A stretch of 8,522 bases of DNA from contig JBGVMW010000129.1 of NCBI GenBank assembly GCA_045125095.1, forward strand, positions 1 to 8,522, read 5' to 3'. The stretch is from JBGVMW01 sp045125095. GTDB lineage: Bacteria > Bacillota > Clostridia > Lachnospirales > Lachnospiraceae. This document shows positions 1 to 5,443 of this stretch, in pieces (position 1 is the first letter of the stretch; the number at the start of each line of letters is the position of its first letter). The position numbers were made by a program, and so were the translations under genes. Below the pieces are notes generated by a model that saw only the letters and a list, made by a program, of their open reading frames with translations, was not told where the DNA came from and searched no databases.

Positions 1-207
1 CAATTTCATTCCAATAATGCGTTTTTTATGTGCCTTACGGCAAGGGTAAGCCGTAGATGTTTATTATAAGGGTTTTTTGTTTCTTGTGCAAGTTTGAGCT
101 TGCGAGTTCTATATTTTCCCGATTGTCCTTAGCAACAGGCATAATCCCTTAGTACCACTTACAGCTAAGTGCCCTGACTCTGACGGGCAACCCAGCAGCC
201 CAGCATA
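1..207. other. Non-coding flank left of the citrate synthase terminator
   Basis: I see no convincing gene here. The stretch is hairpin-rich and, from about 120 to 207, visibly richer in G and C than the other spacers. Small inverted repeats seen directly are TACGGC/GCCGTA (36-41 with 50-55), GCAAG/CTTGC near 90-105, CACTTA/TAAGTG around a CAGC loop (156-171), and GCCC/GGGC (171-188). Read leftward on the minus strand, a possible promoter (63-91) is followed by the TACGGC hairpin and then an ATG at 7-9 that opens toward the window edge. Only three codons of that possible gene are visible and there is no good ribosome binding site, so I do not call it. Confidence 0.5.
63..91 (-). promoter_or_regulatory. 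Possible minus-strand promoter reading out of the window
   Basis: On the minus strand, TTGCAC (86-91) is separated by 17 bases from a perfect TATAAT (63-68). The -10 box and spacing are ideal, but the -35 box matches consensus at only three of six positions. It would start a transcript near position 56 that begins with the TACGGC/GCCGTA hairpin and leaves the window to the left. Confidence 0.35.
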
Positions 208-253
208 CAAAAAACGGCTCCGCATCCTGCAATTTGCAAAACACGAAACCGTT
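208..253 (-). terminator. Intrinsic terminator of citrate synthase
   Basis: Read on the minus strand, a 19-nt arm (253-235) pairs along its whole length with a 19-nt arm (231-213) around a three-base AAT loop (234-232), counting G-U pairs. The inner part is TGCA/TGCA and the base is AACGG/CCGTT. A run of six T follows at once (214-209). It begins 14 bases after the citrate synthase stop codon. This is a textbook Rho-independent terminator for leftward transcription. Confidence 0.9.
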
Positions 254-267
254 AGCCATATCATACT

Positions 268-1662
268 TTATTCTTCATCCCAATTTCTATCTGCAATCGG
301 ATAGTATTCCTTATGAATACCTACATACTTATACGCCGGACGAATAATTTTGCCCTTGTTTACTAATTCCTCTAAACGATGTGCACACCAACCGGATATA
401 CGGGAAATCGCAAACATTGGTGTAAATAATTCTTCCGGTATACCAAGCATGGTATACACAAATCCACTGTAAAAGTCTACATTTGCACAAACTGGCTTAA
501 AGGTATTTCTCTGATGAGAAATCAAATCTGCAGCCAACGTTTCTACTTTGTCATACAGGTTGAATTCATGCATCAATCCCTTTTCCTCTGCCAGGCTCTT
601 TGCATATTTCTTCAAAATCACTTCACGAGGATCTGACAACGTATAAACTGCATGCCCCATACCGTAGATCAGACCAGCACCATCAAATGCTTCTTTTGAC
701 AGTATCTTAGACAAATATGTTCTCAAAGCATCTTCATCTGTCCAATCCTTAACATGCTCTTTAATGTCTGCAAACATCTGCTGTACTTTAAGATTCGCAC
801 CACCATGTTTTGGTCCCTTTAAAGAAGCAATTGCTGCTGCAATCGATGCATAAGTATCTGTTCCTGAAGAAGTAACTACATGAGTCGTAAATGTAGAGTT
901 GTTACCACCGCCATGCTCTGCATGAAGAACAAGTGCTACGTCTAATACTTTTGCTTCTAACTCTGTGTACTTTCCATCCGGACGAAGCATTCTTAAAATG
1001 TTCTCCGCAGTCGAACAATTCTTGTCAGGGTTGCGAATAATCAAACTGTCATCCATCACAAAATGACGATATGCATGATACGCATATACAGAAATCAATG
1101 GCATTTTACCAATCAACTGCAAAGACTGTCTCAAAACATTAGATACTTCGATATTTTCCGGATTTGCATCATAAGAATACAATGTCAGAATACTTTTCTG
1201 TAACGCATTCATAATATTTTCACTTGGTGCTTTCATAATAACATCACGAACGAAATCACCGGATAATTCCTGCAAATCTCCTAAAATGTTTATAAAATGT
1301 TCTAACTGGCTTTTATTTGGAAGTTCACCAAACAAAAGAAGATATGTCGTTTCTTCAAATGCATATCTTCTGGATTCAAATCCATTTACCAAATCCATAA
1401 CATTGTAACCCTGGTAATACAAAGAGCCATCCGCCGGAATCTTCGTACCATCTACCATTTCATATGCGTTGACATCAGATATTTCCGTCAATCCTGTTAA
1501 TACACCTTTACCATCCGAATCACGAAGTCCTCTTTTTACATCATATTCCACATATAAATTCTGGTTGATTACACCAGACATCATACAATATTTTACAAAT
1601 TCATCAAATTCCTTATCTCTCTTTGGATCTAATTCCATCATACTTCTTTTTGAACTGGACAT
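268..1662 (-). CDS. gltA: Citrate synthase (Si type)
   Basis: Condenses oxaloacetate and acetyl-CoA to citrate in the cytoplasm. In fermentative Clostridia this usually feeds 2-oxoglutarate and glutamate synthesis rather than a full cycle. The 464-residue protein carries the citrate synthase hallmarks: LHAEHGGGNNSTF (246-258), GPKHGGAN with the substrate-binding His (283-290), GMGHAVYTLSDPR with a catalytic-region His337 and Arg346 (334-346), NVDFYSG with catalytic Asp396 (394-400), and the Arg-containing ISRISGW (419-425). The position after GMGH is Ala where many bacterial enzymes have Arg. I chose the start at 1662 because AAGGAGG (1671-1677) lies eight bases upstream. The frame stays open 38 codons further, but that part overlaps a strongly paired leader and has no better ribosome binding site. 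No aconitase or isocitrate dehydrogenase gene is adjacent. A 2-methylcitrate synthase role cannot be excluded, but no prp genes are present. Confidence 0.93.
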   Translation of the reverse strand: MSSSKRSMMELDPKRDKEFDEFVKYCMMSGVINQNLYVEYDVKRGLRDSDGKGVLTGLTEISDVNAYEMVDGTKIPADGSLYYQGYNVMDLVNGFESRRYAFEETTYLLLFGELPNKSQLEHFINILGDLQELSGDFVRDVIMKAPSENIMNALQKSILTLYSYDANPENIEVSNVLRQSLQLIGKMPLISVYAYHAYRHFVMDDSLIIRNPDKNCSTAENILRMLRPDGKYTELEAKVLDVALVLHAEHGGGNNSTFTTHVVTSSGTDTYASIAAAIASLKGPKHGGANLKVQQMFADIKEHVKDWTDEDALRTYLSKILSKEAFDGAGLIYGMGHAVYTLSDPREVILKKYAKSLAEEKGLMHEFNLYDKVETLAADLISHQRNTFKPVCANVDFYSGFVYTMLGIPEELFTPMFAISRISGWCAHRLEELVNKGKIIRPAYKYVGIHKEYYPIADRNWDEE

Positions 1663-1670
1663 ACCTATTT

Positions 1671-1677
1671 CCTCCTT
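1671..1677 (-). promoter_or_regulatory. Ribosome binding site that fixes the citrate synthase start
   Basis: The minus strand reads AAGGAGG, eight bases before ATG at 1662. It decides against the longer in-frame starts at 1710 and 1776. Confidence 0.85.
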
Positions 1678-1694
1678 GTGCCTATATTTAGAAA

Positions 1695-1756
1695 GTGTTT
1701 GAATCTTCATTCCTACGCTGAAAACATAATTCTTGTAGAAAAGAATTTTCAAACAC
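1695..1756 (-). promoter_or_regulatory. Compact branched RNA structure in the citrate synthase leader
   Basis: On the minus strand an outer helix GTGTTTGAA/TTCAAACAC (1756-1748 with 1703-1695, nine perfect pairs) encloses two hairpins. The first is AATTCTT/AAGAATT (1747-1741 with 1734-1728, loop TTCTAC). The second is TTTTCA/TGAAGA (1724-1719 with 1709-1704, one G-U pair, nine-base loop). Only three bases (1727-1725) are unpaired at the junction. It ends 17 bases before the AAGGAGG site, so it could influence translation. It matches no riboswitch consensus that I know. A dispersed palindromic repeat is the main alternative. Confidence 0.5.
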
Positions 1757-1870
1757 GCTCTAATAGATGGTATCATTTATTCAGGCAAACCACCCTGCTA
1801 CTAATAAATTATTCTACGGAGTTTTACCGGAAATCCATGATACCATACATAAAAAAACTCCATGCTTTCT

Positions 1871-1899
1871 ACTTTACACTATATTTTAGTTACTTTCAA
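1871..1899 (-). promoter_or_regulatory. Probable citrate synthase promoter
   Basis: The minus strand has TTGAAA (1894-1899), a 17-base spacer and TAAAGT (1871-1876). The boxes match consensus at five and four of six positions. Transcription would begin near 1864 and give a leader of about 200 nt before the citrate synthase start, unusually long for a housekeeping gene. Confidence 0.5.
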
Positions 1900-2023
1900 G
1901 GAATTTTTCATTTTTTGCATATTGTTTGTGCACATCTTGCATTTTTGTCCTAGTCATTCCGTATATTATTAACTTATTATTTAGAATTTTGCAAGATTTT
2001 TTATATTTTATTCATTTTTAAAT

Positions 2024-2095
2024 ACCCGACTTGAAAGAAAATGCATTCGGCAGATATACACGCCTCTGCCGGACAACCTTCTTTGCAAGCCGGGT
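2024..2095 (-). terminator. Long stem-loop after the 75-residue gene, possible terminator
   Basis: Starting ten bases past the stop codon, ACCCGGCTTG (2095-2086) pairs with CAAGTCGGGT (2033-2024) over ten pairs including one G-U. The stem continues through AAAGAA/TTCTTT after a bulged C. Inside lies a second perfect stem, CGGCAGA/TCTGCCG (2071-2065 with 2054-2048). No clean T tract follows on the minus strand; the sequence runs into ATTTAAAAAT. It probably ends or stabilises the ddl-murF transcript, but it is not a canonical terminator. Confidence 0.5.
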
Positions 2096-2104
2096 ACCCA
2101 AATT

Positions 2105-2332
2105 TTACTTTGCCATCGCTTTTATTTGCTCTAATAATTCCAAATCGGAAGCCTGCACTTTAATGTTGGTGCTTAAGGTTTTTCCTTCCGGTGTTGTCAC
2201 CGTAAGCTCCATAATGGTTCCCTCTGTGATTCCATTCTGGGAAATCGCATTGATAAATGGCATAAATTTTGGATGGTTCTTTTGAAATTTCTCCCATGCA
2301 CCTTTTATTTTCATTAATTTCATGATATCCAT
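2105..2332 (-). CDS. Small conserved-looking protein of unknown function, 75 residues
   Basis: I do not recognise this protein as a named family. The start at 2332 (protein begins MDIMKLMKIK) is supported by AAAGGA nine bases upstream; an in-frame ATG at 2377 lies inside a hairpin with no ribosome binding site. The protein is soluble with no signal peptide or membrane segment. The N-terminal half is basic and probably helical (KIKGAWEKFQKNHPKF). The middle looks like two beta strands around a TPEGK turn (LTVTTPEGKTLSTNIKV). The end is an acidic helix (ASDLELLEQIKAM). It lies 87 bp behind murF on the same strand and before a strong stem-loop, so it is probably the last gene of the ddl-murF unit. 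A link to cell-wall synthesis is inferred from position only. Confidence 0.75.
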   Translation of the reverse strand: MDIMKLMKIKGAWEKFQKNHPKFMPFINAISQNGITEGTIMELTVTTPEGKTLSTNIKVQASDLELLEQIKAMAK

Positions 2333-2361
2333 TTTATTGTTTCCTTTCTCTATCGTTTCTA

Positions 2362-2400
2362 TTTTACACATTTGCAAAAATGTTTATCATCTGTAAAATA
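2362..2400 (-). promoter_or_regulatory. Stem-loop in the murF to small-gene spacer
   Basis: Twenty bases after the murF stop, the minus strand forms ATTTTAC/GTAAAAT (2400-2394 with 2368-2362) and, directly inside it, ACATTT/AAATGT (2384-2379 with 2374-2369) with loop TTGC and a one-sided nine-base bulge. There is no T tract, so it is more likely an intercistronic processing or stability hairpin than a terminator. Confidence 0.35.
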
Positions 2401-2419
2401 TCAACTATACACTCGTTAT

Positions 2420-3778
2420 TTATAATTTCTGCAACGCTTCCACAATTGCTGTGTACTGCATACCATGAGAGGCTTTCACCAAGATGCTGTCGCCTGTCTG
2501 TATGTACTGTGGCAATGCTTCTTGTAATTCTTCTCTTGTCTGAAAATAATATACATACTGCATACCGTCAGCTTGTGCCGCCTCTGCCATATGAGCTGAC
2601 AAACCACCACTACACAAAAGCACATCAATGCCTGCCTTTGCCACATAACTTCCTACCTTTGCGTGAAGTACATTTTCTTCCTCACCAAGTTCATACATAT
2701 CTCCTAAAATAGCTACTTTTCTTCCAGTAGATTTCGCAAGTACGTCTAAGGATGCACACATGGACATTGGGTTGGCATTGTAACAGTCGTCAAGAATGGT
2801 AAACCGCTCCGTCTGGATACGATTATTCCGTCCGGCTACCGGTTGCAATGCTGCTACGCCTTTCGCAATTTCTTCCGCTGTCAATCCGTAGGCTCTGCCC
2901 GCCAAGGCACCTGCCAGAGCATTGTATACCATATGCTGTCCCGGAATCGGAATAGATACCGGAATTCGCATACCATCTGCAAATACCAACGTACAGAACG
3001 TTCCCTCCATGCCTAAATCCTTACTATCTTCCGCATATGCCTCACACTCACCATTCAAGCCAAAAAACTGAACTGGTAATTTGCTTTCTAATGTTCTTAA
3101 TTTATCATCATCACCATTTAAAATAATGACACCCTGTTTACTCCAATAGGTAAACACTTCGGATTTTGCCTTTAACACACCATCTCTGTCACCTAGATTT
3201 TCAAGATGGCACTGACCGATATTTGTCATGATTATGGTGTCCGGCTTTGCTACCTTGCTCAATCGTGTCATCTCACCAAAATCACTGATACCCATTTCCA
3301 CAACAGCTGCTTCATGATGATCCTGAATGGAAAATATCGTTAATGGCAAACCAATTTCGTTATTATAGTTACCTTCTGTCTTTAAGACATGATACTTTTG
3401 CGCCAGAATGGAAGCCGTCATTTCTTTTGTACTTGTTTTTCCAACACTTCCTACAATACCAATAATTGGAATTGTTAATGTACTTCTATAATATTCTGCC
3501 AGATCTTTTAATGCCTGCAAGGTTGAATCTACCTGAATGTATGGCTTATCACCAATCGGCTCTTTCTCACCGATACAGATAGCGGCTCCCTTGTCATATA
3601 CCTGCTCCATAAAGTCATGACCGTCCACCCGTTCGCCTTTTATGGCAAAAAACAAAACTCCCGGAGCAGCCTTCCGACTGTCAGTAGTTACACTTGTAAA
3701 ATATCCTTCCTCCGGATTCTGACTGCCGTAATAAGTACCATTGCAGGCGGTTACTGCCTGCGCAAATGTAATATGCAT
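2420..3778 (-). CDS. murF: UDP-N-acetylmuramoyl-tripeptide--D-alanyl-D-alanine ligase
   Basis: Cytoplasmic ATP-dependent ligase that adds the D-Ala-D-Ala dipeptide to UDP-MurNAc-tripeptide, the last step of the soluble peptidoglycan precursor. At 452 residues it has the usual family length and the three Mur-ligase domains. The N-terminal substrate domain has TTDSRKAAPGVLFFAIKGER (31-50). The central ATPase domain has the P-loop GSVGKTST (110-117), EGNYNNEIGLPLT (135-147), EMGIS (161-165) and NIGQCHLENLG (186-196). The C-terminal domain carries DDCYNANPMSM (330-340) and LGDMYELG (358-365). The ATG at 3778 is the only sensible start, although AAAGGA lies a rather long 14 bases upstream; a nearer GGA is nine bases away. 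It follows ddl by 45 bp, so its dipeptide substrate is made by the gene just ahead of it in the same unit. Confidence 0.96.
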   Translation of the reverse strand: MHITFAQAVTACNGTYYGSQNPEEGYFTSVTTDSRKAAPGVLFFAIKGERVDGHDFMEQVYDKGAAICIGEKEPIGDKPYIQVDSTLQALKDLAEYYRSTLTIPIIGIVGSVGKTSTKEMTASILAQKYHVLKTEGNYNNEIGLPLTIFSIQDHHEAAVVEMGISDFGEMTRLSKVAKPDTIIMTNIGQCHLENLGDRDGVLKAKSEVFTYWSKQGVIILNGDDDKLRTLESKLPVQFFGLNGECEAYAEDSKDLGMEGTFCTLVFADGMRIPVSIPIPGQHMVYNALAGALAGRAYGLTAEEIAKGVAALQPVAGRNNRIQTERFTILDDCYNANPMSMCASLDVLAKSTGRKVAILGDMYELGEEENVLHAKVGSYVAKAGIDVLLCSGGLSAHMAEAAQADGMQYVYYFQTREELQEALPQYIQTGDSILVKASHGMQYTAIVEALQKL

Positions 3779-3823
3779 ATGTGTGTGTCCATTCCTTTCT
3801 AAAAATTACTTCACAACATTGTA

Positions 3824-4864
3824 TTACTGATATTTTTTCAGAGATACTTCCACTAATTTCTCACATAACTCTCCAAAGGATACGCCCTCGGCTGCTGCTT
3901 CCTGTGGAAGAAGGCTGGTTGGTGTCATGCCCGGTAATGTGTTTGCCTCTAAACAGAAGATTTCGTTGTTTTCATTTAACAGAAAATCAATTCTTGCATA
4001 AGTATCTAAGTATAATACCTTAAATACATGCTCTGCTTCTCTCTGTAACTTATCGGTAATCTCAGCCGGCAAAATAGCTGGACAGGTATCTACGGTCATT
4101 CCCGGCTGATATTTATTCTTATAATCATAAAATCCGTTAATTGGTGCAATCTCAATAATTGGCAATGCACGACCTTCGATAACACCGATAGAAAATTCTC
4201 TACCCTTTACAAACTGCTCTACTAATACTTCATTTTCCAAAGCAAATGCTTCTGCTAAAGACTGCTGGTATTCTTCCTCAGAATTTGCAATCGTAATTCC
4301 CACACTAGAGCCACCACAACATGGCTTAACAACACAAGCGGAAAATGGCATCTTCATCTGTCCCGGTACATATTCATCTCTTTTCAAAGTAACTGCCTGT
4401 GCAGTCGGCACATTTTTTCCTAAGAACATTTGCTTTGATAAGCCTTTATCCATAGCAAGGGCACTGCCTAAATAACCGGTACCGGTATAACGGATTCCCA
4501 ACATATCGAACGTTGCCTGTACCTTACCATTTTCTCCATCTTCTCCGTGAAGTGCCATGAATACAATGTCTGCTGCACGACAGATTGCGAGTACATTTGG
4601 TCCAAAGAACCCATCTTGATTTTTCTTTCTCGCTGCTGCCAATGCTTCCAAATCCGGAGATGTGGTTCCTACAGTAAACTGCTCCTCTCCATTTCCTTTT
4701 TCAAACAATTCGTCTATATCAGAAACCTCCGGCAATCCGTACAAAGAATCTACTAAAACTGCCTGTTGTCCACGTTCTCTTAATGCTTTATATACCTGAC
4801 TTCCTGTGCTAAAGGAAACTTCTCTCTCTGTACTTGTTCCACCTGCTAAAACTACGATTTTCAT
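3824..4864 (-). CDS. ddl: D-alanine--D-alanine ligase
   Basis: Joins two D-alanines with ATP to make the dipeptide used by MurF. The 346-residue protein has the ATP-grasp Ddl layout. The N-terminal lobe has GGTSTEREVS (8-17). HGEDGENGKVQ (106-116) and the following GTGYLGSALAMDK (128-140) match the conserved first-substrate and lysine region. The ATP-binding strand is VVKPCCGGSSVGI (178-190). The specificity loop is FYDYKNKY (245-252), with Tyr248 as expected for true D-Ala-D-Ala rather than D-Ala-D-lactate ligases. The metal-binding end is ARIDFLLNENNEIFCLEANTLPGMT (290-314), with Asp293, Glu306 and Asn308. The start at 4864 is chosen because GGAGG lies six bases upstream; the frame extends 16 codons further through a leader hairpin. 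It is the first gene of the ddl-murF unit. Confidence 0.96.
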   Translation of the reverse strand: MKIVVLAGGTSTEREVSFSTGSQVYKALRERGQQAVLVDSLYGLPEVSDIDELFEKGNGEEQFTVGTTSPDLEALAAARKKNQDGFFGPNVLAICRAADIVFMALHGEDGENGKVQATFDMLGIRYTGTGYLGSALAMDKGLSKQMFLGKNVPTAQAVTLKRDEYVPGQMKMPFSACVVKPCCGGSSVGITIANSEEEYQQSLAEAFALENEVLVEQFVKGREFSIGVIEGRALPIIEIAPINGFYDYKNKYQPGMTVDTCPAILPAEITDKLQREAEHVFKVLYLDTYARIDFLLNENNEIFCLEANTLPGMTPTSLLPQEAAAEGVSFGELCEKLVEVSLKKYQ

Positions 4865-4891
4865 TACAATCCTCCATTCATAAATTCTTAT

Positions 4892-4918
4892 GTAACTATT
4901 CAGTATCCTCATAGTTAC
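4892..4918 (-). promoter_or_regulatory. Inverted repeat in the ddl leader
   Basis: GTAACTAT (4892-4899) and ATAGTTAC (4911-4918) are a perfect 8-bp inverted repeat around 11 bases. It sits between the predicted ddl transcription start and the GGAGG site. It could be an RNA hairpin in the leader or a repressor site; the sequence does not decide. Confidence 0.45.
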
Positions 4919-4948
4919 TTCTTATCTTATCTAATCAAACATGCTACC

Positions 4949-4977
4949 ATTATACCCTCATTTTATGCATTTGAAAA
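4949..4977 (-). promoter_or_regulatory. Promoter of the ddl-murF unit
   Basis: The minus strand has TTTTCA (4972-4977), a 17-base spacer and a perfect TATAAT (4949-4954). Start of transcription would be near 4942, giving a leader of about 78 nt to the ddl start at 4864. It is divergent from the pan promoter 36 bp away. Confidence 0.65.
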
Positions 4978-5012
4978 CTACTGAAATGCTTCTGACCTTG
5001 CAAATTCTGTTC

Positions 5013-5041
5013 TTTACACAATTTCTTCCCTGTGCTATACT
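5013..5041 (+). promoter_or_regulatory. Main candidate promoter of the pan unit
   Basis: TTTACA (5013-5018), a 17-base spacer and TATACT (5036-5041), each five of six to consensus, with an extended -10 TG one base before the -10 box. Transcription would start near 5048 and leave a very long leader of about 395 nt before panG. Confidence 0.6.
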
Positions 5042-5050
5042 TGCAACTGC

Positions 5051-5081
5051 CGGATAGTATTCAGGAATTGAAACTATACCG
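5051..5081 (+). promoter_or_regulatory. Hairpin at the 5' end of the pan leader
   Basis: CGGATAGT, a bulged A and TTCA (5051-5063) pair with TGAA, ACTAT, a bulged A and CCG (5069-5081) around a GGAAT loop. This gives twelve base pairs with two single-base bulges, starting within a few bases of the predicted transcript start. A U-rich but interrupted stretch follows (5085-5106), so weak attenuation is conceivable. Confidence 0.4.
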
Positions 5082-5228
5082 ATGGATTTATTTTATTCTT
5101 ATATTTTGTGCACCACTTAAGATTACACTGACGGTCACATATCGTCAAGGTAAACCTATGCAAATACTAACGCTTATATCACAAGCATCCTGCTTTTGTA
5201 TACCGGGAAAATTCATACACATATTATG

Positions 5229-5234
5229 TATAAT
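5229..5234 (+). promoter_or_regulatory. Possible second, closer pan promoter (-10 only)
   Basis: A perfect TATAAT preceded directly by TG, with no recognisable -35 box at 16 to 18 bases. If used, the leader would be about 200 nt and would begin just before the series of four hairpins. Confidence 0.25.
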
Positions 5235-5295
5235 AGACTGGTATCGCAATCCCTTGTGAATGAGACGTGAACGCTGGCACGAACATTATTTTTGC

Positions 5296-5420
5296 AACCT
5301 ATGTAACGATTTTGAATTCTCATAGGTTACCAAACTATATATTTCTGTTGCAGAAATGAATGTTTGCACAGTTGTAAACAGAGCATGACTTCTTGGTTTT
5401 GTGTATGCTTTCAAGCATAC
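5296..5420 (+). promoter_or_regulatory. Series of four hairpins in the panG leader
   Basis: Four consecutive stem-loops: AACCTATG/CATAGGTT (5296-5303 with 5321-5328, perfect), ATTTCTG/CAGAAAT around a TTG triloop (5341-5357, perfect), GTTTGCA/TGTAAAC around CAGT (5362-5379, one G-U pair), and GTATGCTT/AAGCATAC (5403-5420, perfect). The last ends 12 bases before the AGGAGGTG site of panG. This density suggests a structured regulatory leader. I recognise no known riboswitch consensus in it. Confidence 0.45.
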
Positions 5421-5432
5421 TTACAAGCAGAC

Positions 5433-5440
5433 AGGAGGTG
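5433..5440 (+). promoter_or_regulatory. Strong ribosome binding site of panG
   Basis: AGGAGGTG three bases before ATG at 5444. It fixes that start over the in-frame ATG at 5393. Confidence 0.85.
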
Positions 5441-5443
5441 CAT

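Larger units (their letters stand above)
1663..2104. other. 442-bp spacer upstream of citrate synthase
   Basis: No gene is supported. From right to left it holds the long stem-loop behind the 75-residue gene (2024-2095), an AT-rich stretch with the distant inverted repeat ATCTTGCA/TGCAAGAT (1934-1941 with 1990-1997), the probable citrate synthase promoter (1871-1899), and a leader of about 200 nt. In that leader two long-range perfect pairings interleave: ATGGTATCA/TGATACCAT (1767-1775 with 1838-1846) and GGAGTTTT/AAAACTCC (1818-1825 with 1854-1861). They can coexist only as a pseudoknot, otherwise they are alternatives. Short open frames here have no ribosome binding site. Confidence 0.55.
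4865..5443. other. 579-bp divergent spacer between ddl and the pan unit
   Basis: No protein gene is supported. It contains the ddl leader and promoter on the left, the pan promoter at 5013-5041, and then about 400 bp of leader with many short inverted repeats up to the panG ribosome binding site. An open frame at 5032-5259 would start with GTG inside the -10 region and has no ribosome binding site. Confidence 0.6.

Noticed and set aside
1663..1776. 38-codon N-terminal extension of citrate synthase
   Set aside because: It overlaps the three-way-junction leader and lacks a ribosome binding site; AAGGAGG serves the start at 1662.
1782..1797. AGGGTGG on the minus strand, reminiscent of a T-box motif, in the citrate synthase leader
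   Set aside because: Only AGGGTGG matches. The rest of the T-box sequence (ACCGCG), the terminator alternative and a recognisable stem I are absent, and citrate synthase is not a usual T-box target.
1934..1997. ATCTTGCA/TGCAAGAT as a regulatory operator
   Set aside because: The arms are 48 bp apart in very AT-rich DNA, upstream of the promoter, with no supporting feature; chance is likely.
5032..5259. Open frame of 75 codons on the plus strand in the ddl-panG spacer
   Set aside because: It starts with GTG inside the -10 region of the pan promoter, has no ribosome binding site, and its hydrophobic, cysteine-rich translation resembles translated AT-rich spacer.
5254..5297. Third full copy of the pan-spacer element before panG
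   Set aside because: Length and the TTTTGCAA end fit, but the outer helix needs two G-U pairs and the interior shares little beyond TGGCA. I mention it as a weak relative and do not list it as a repeat.
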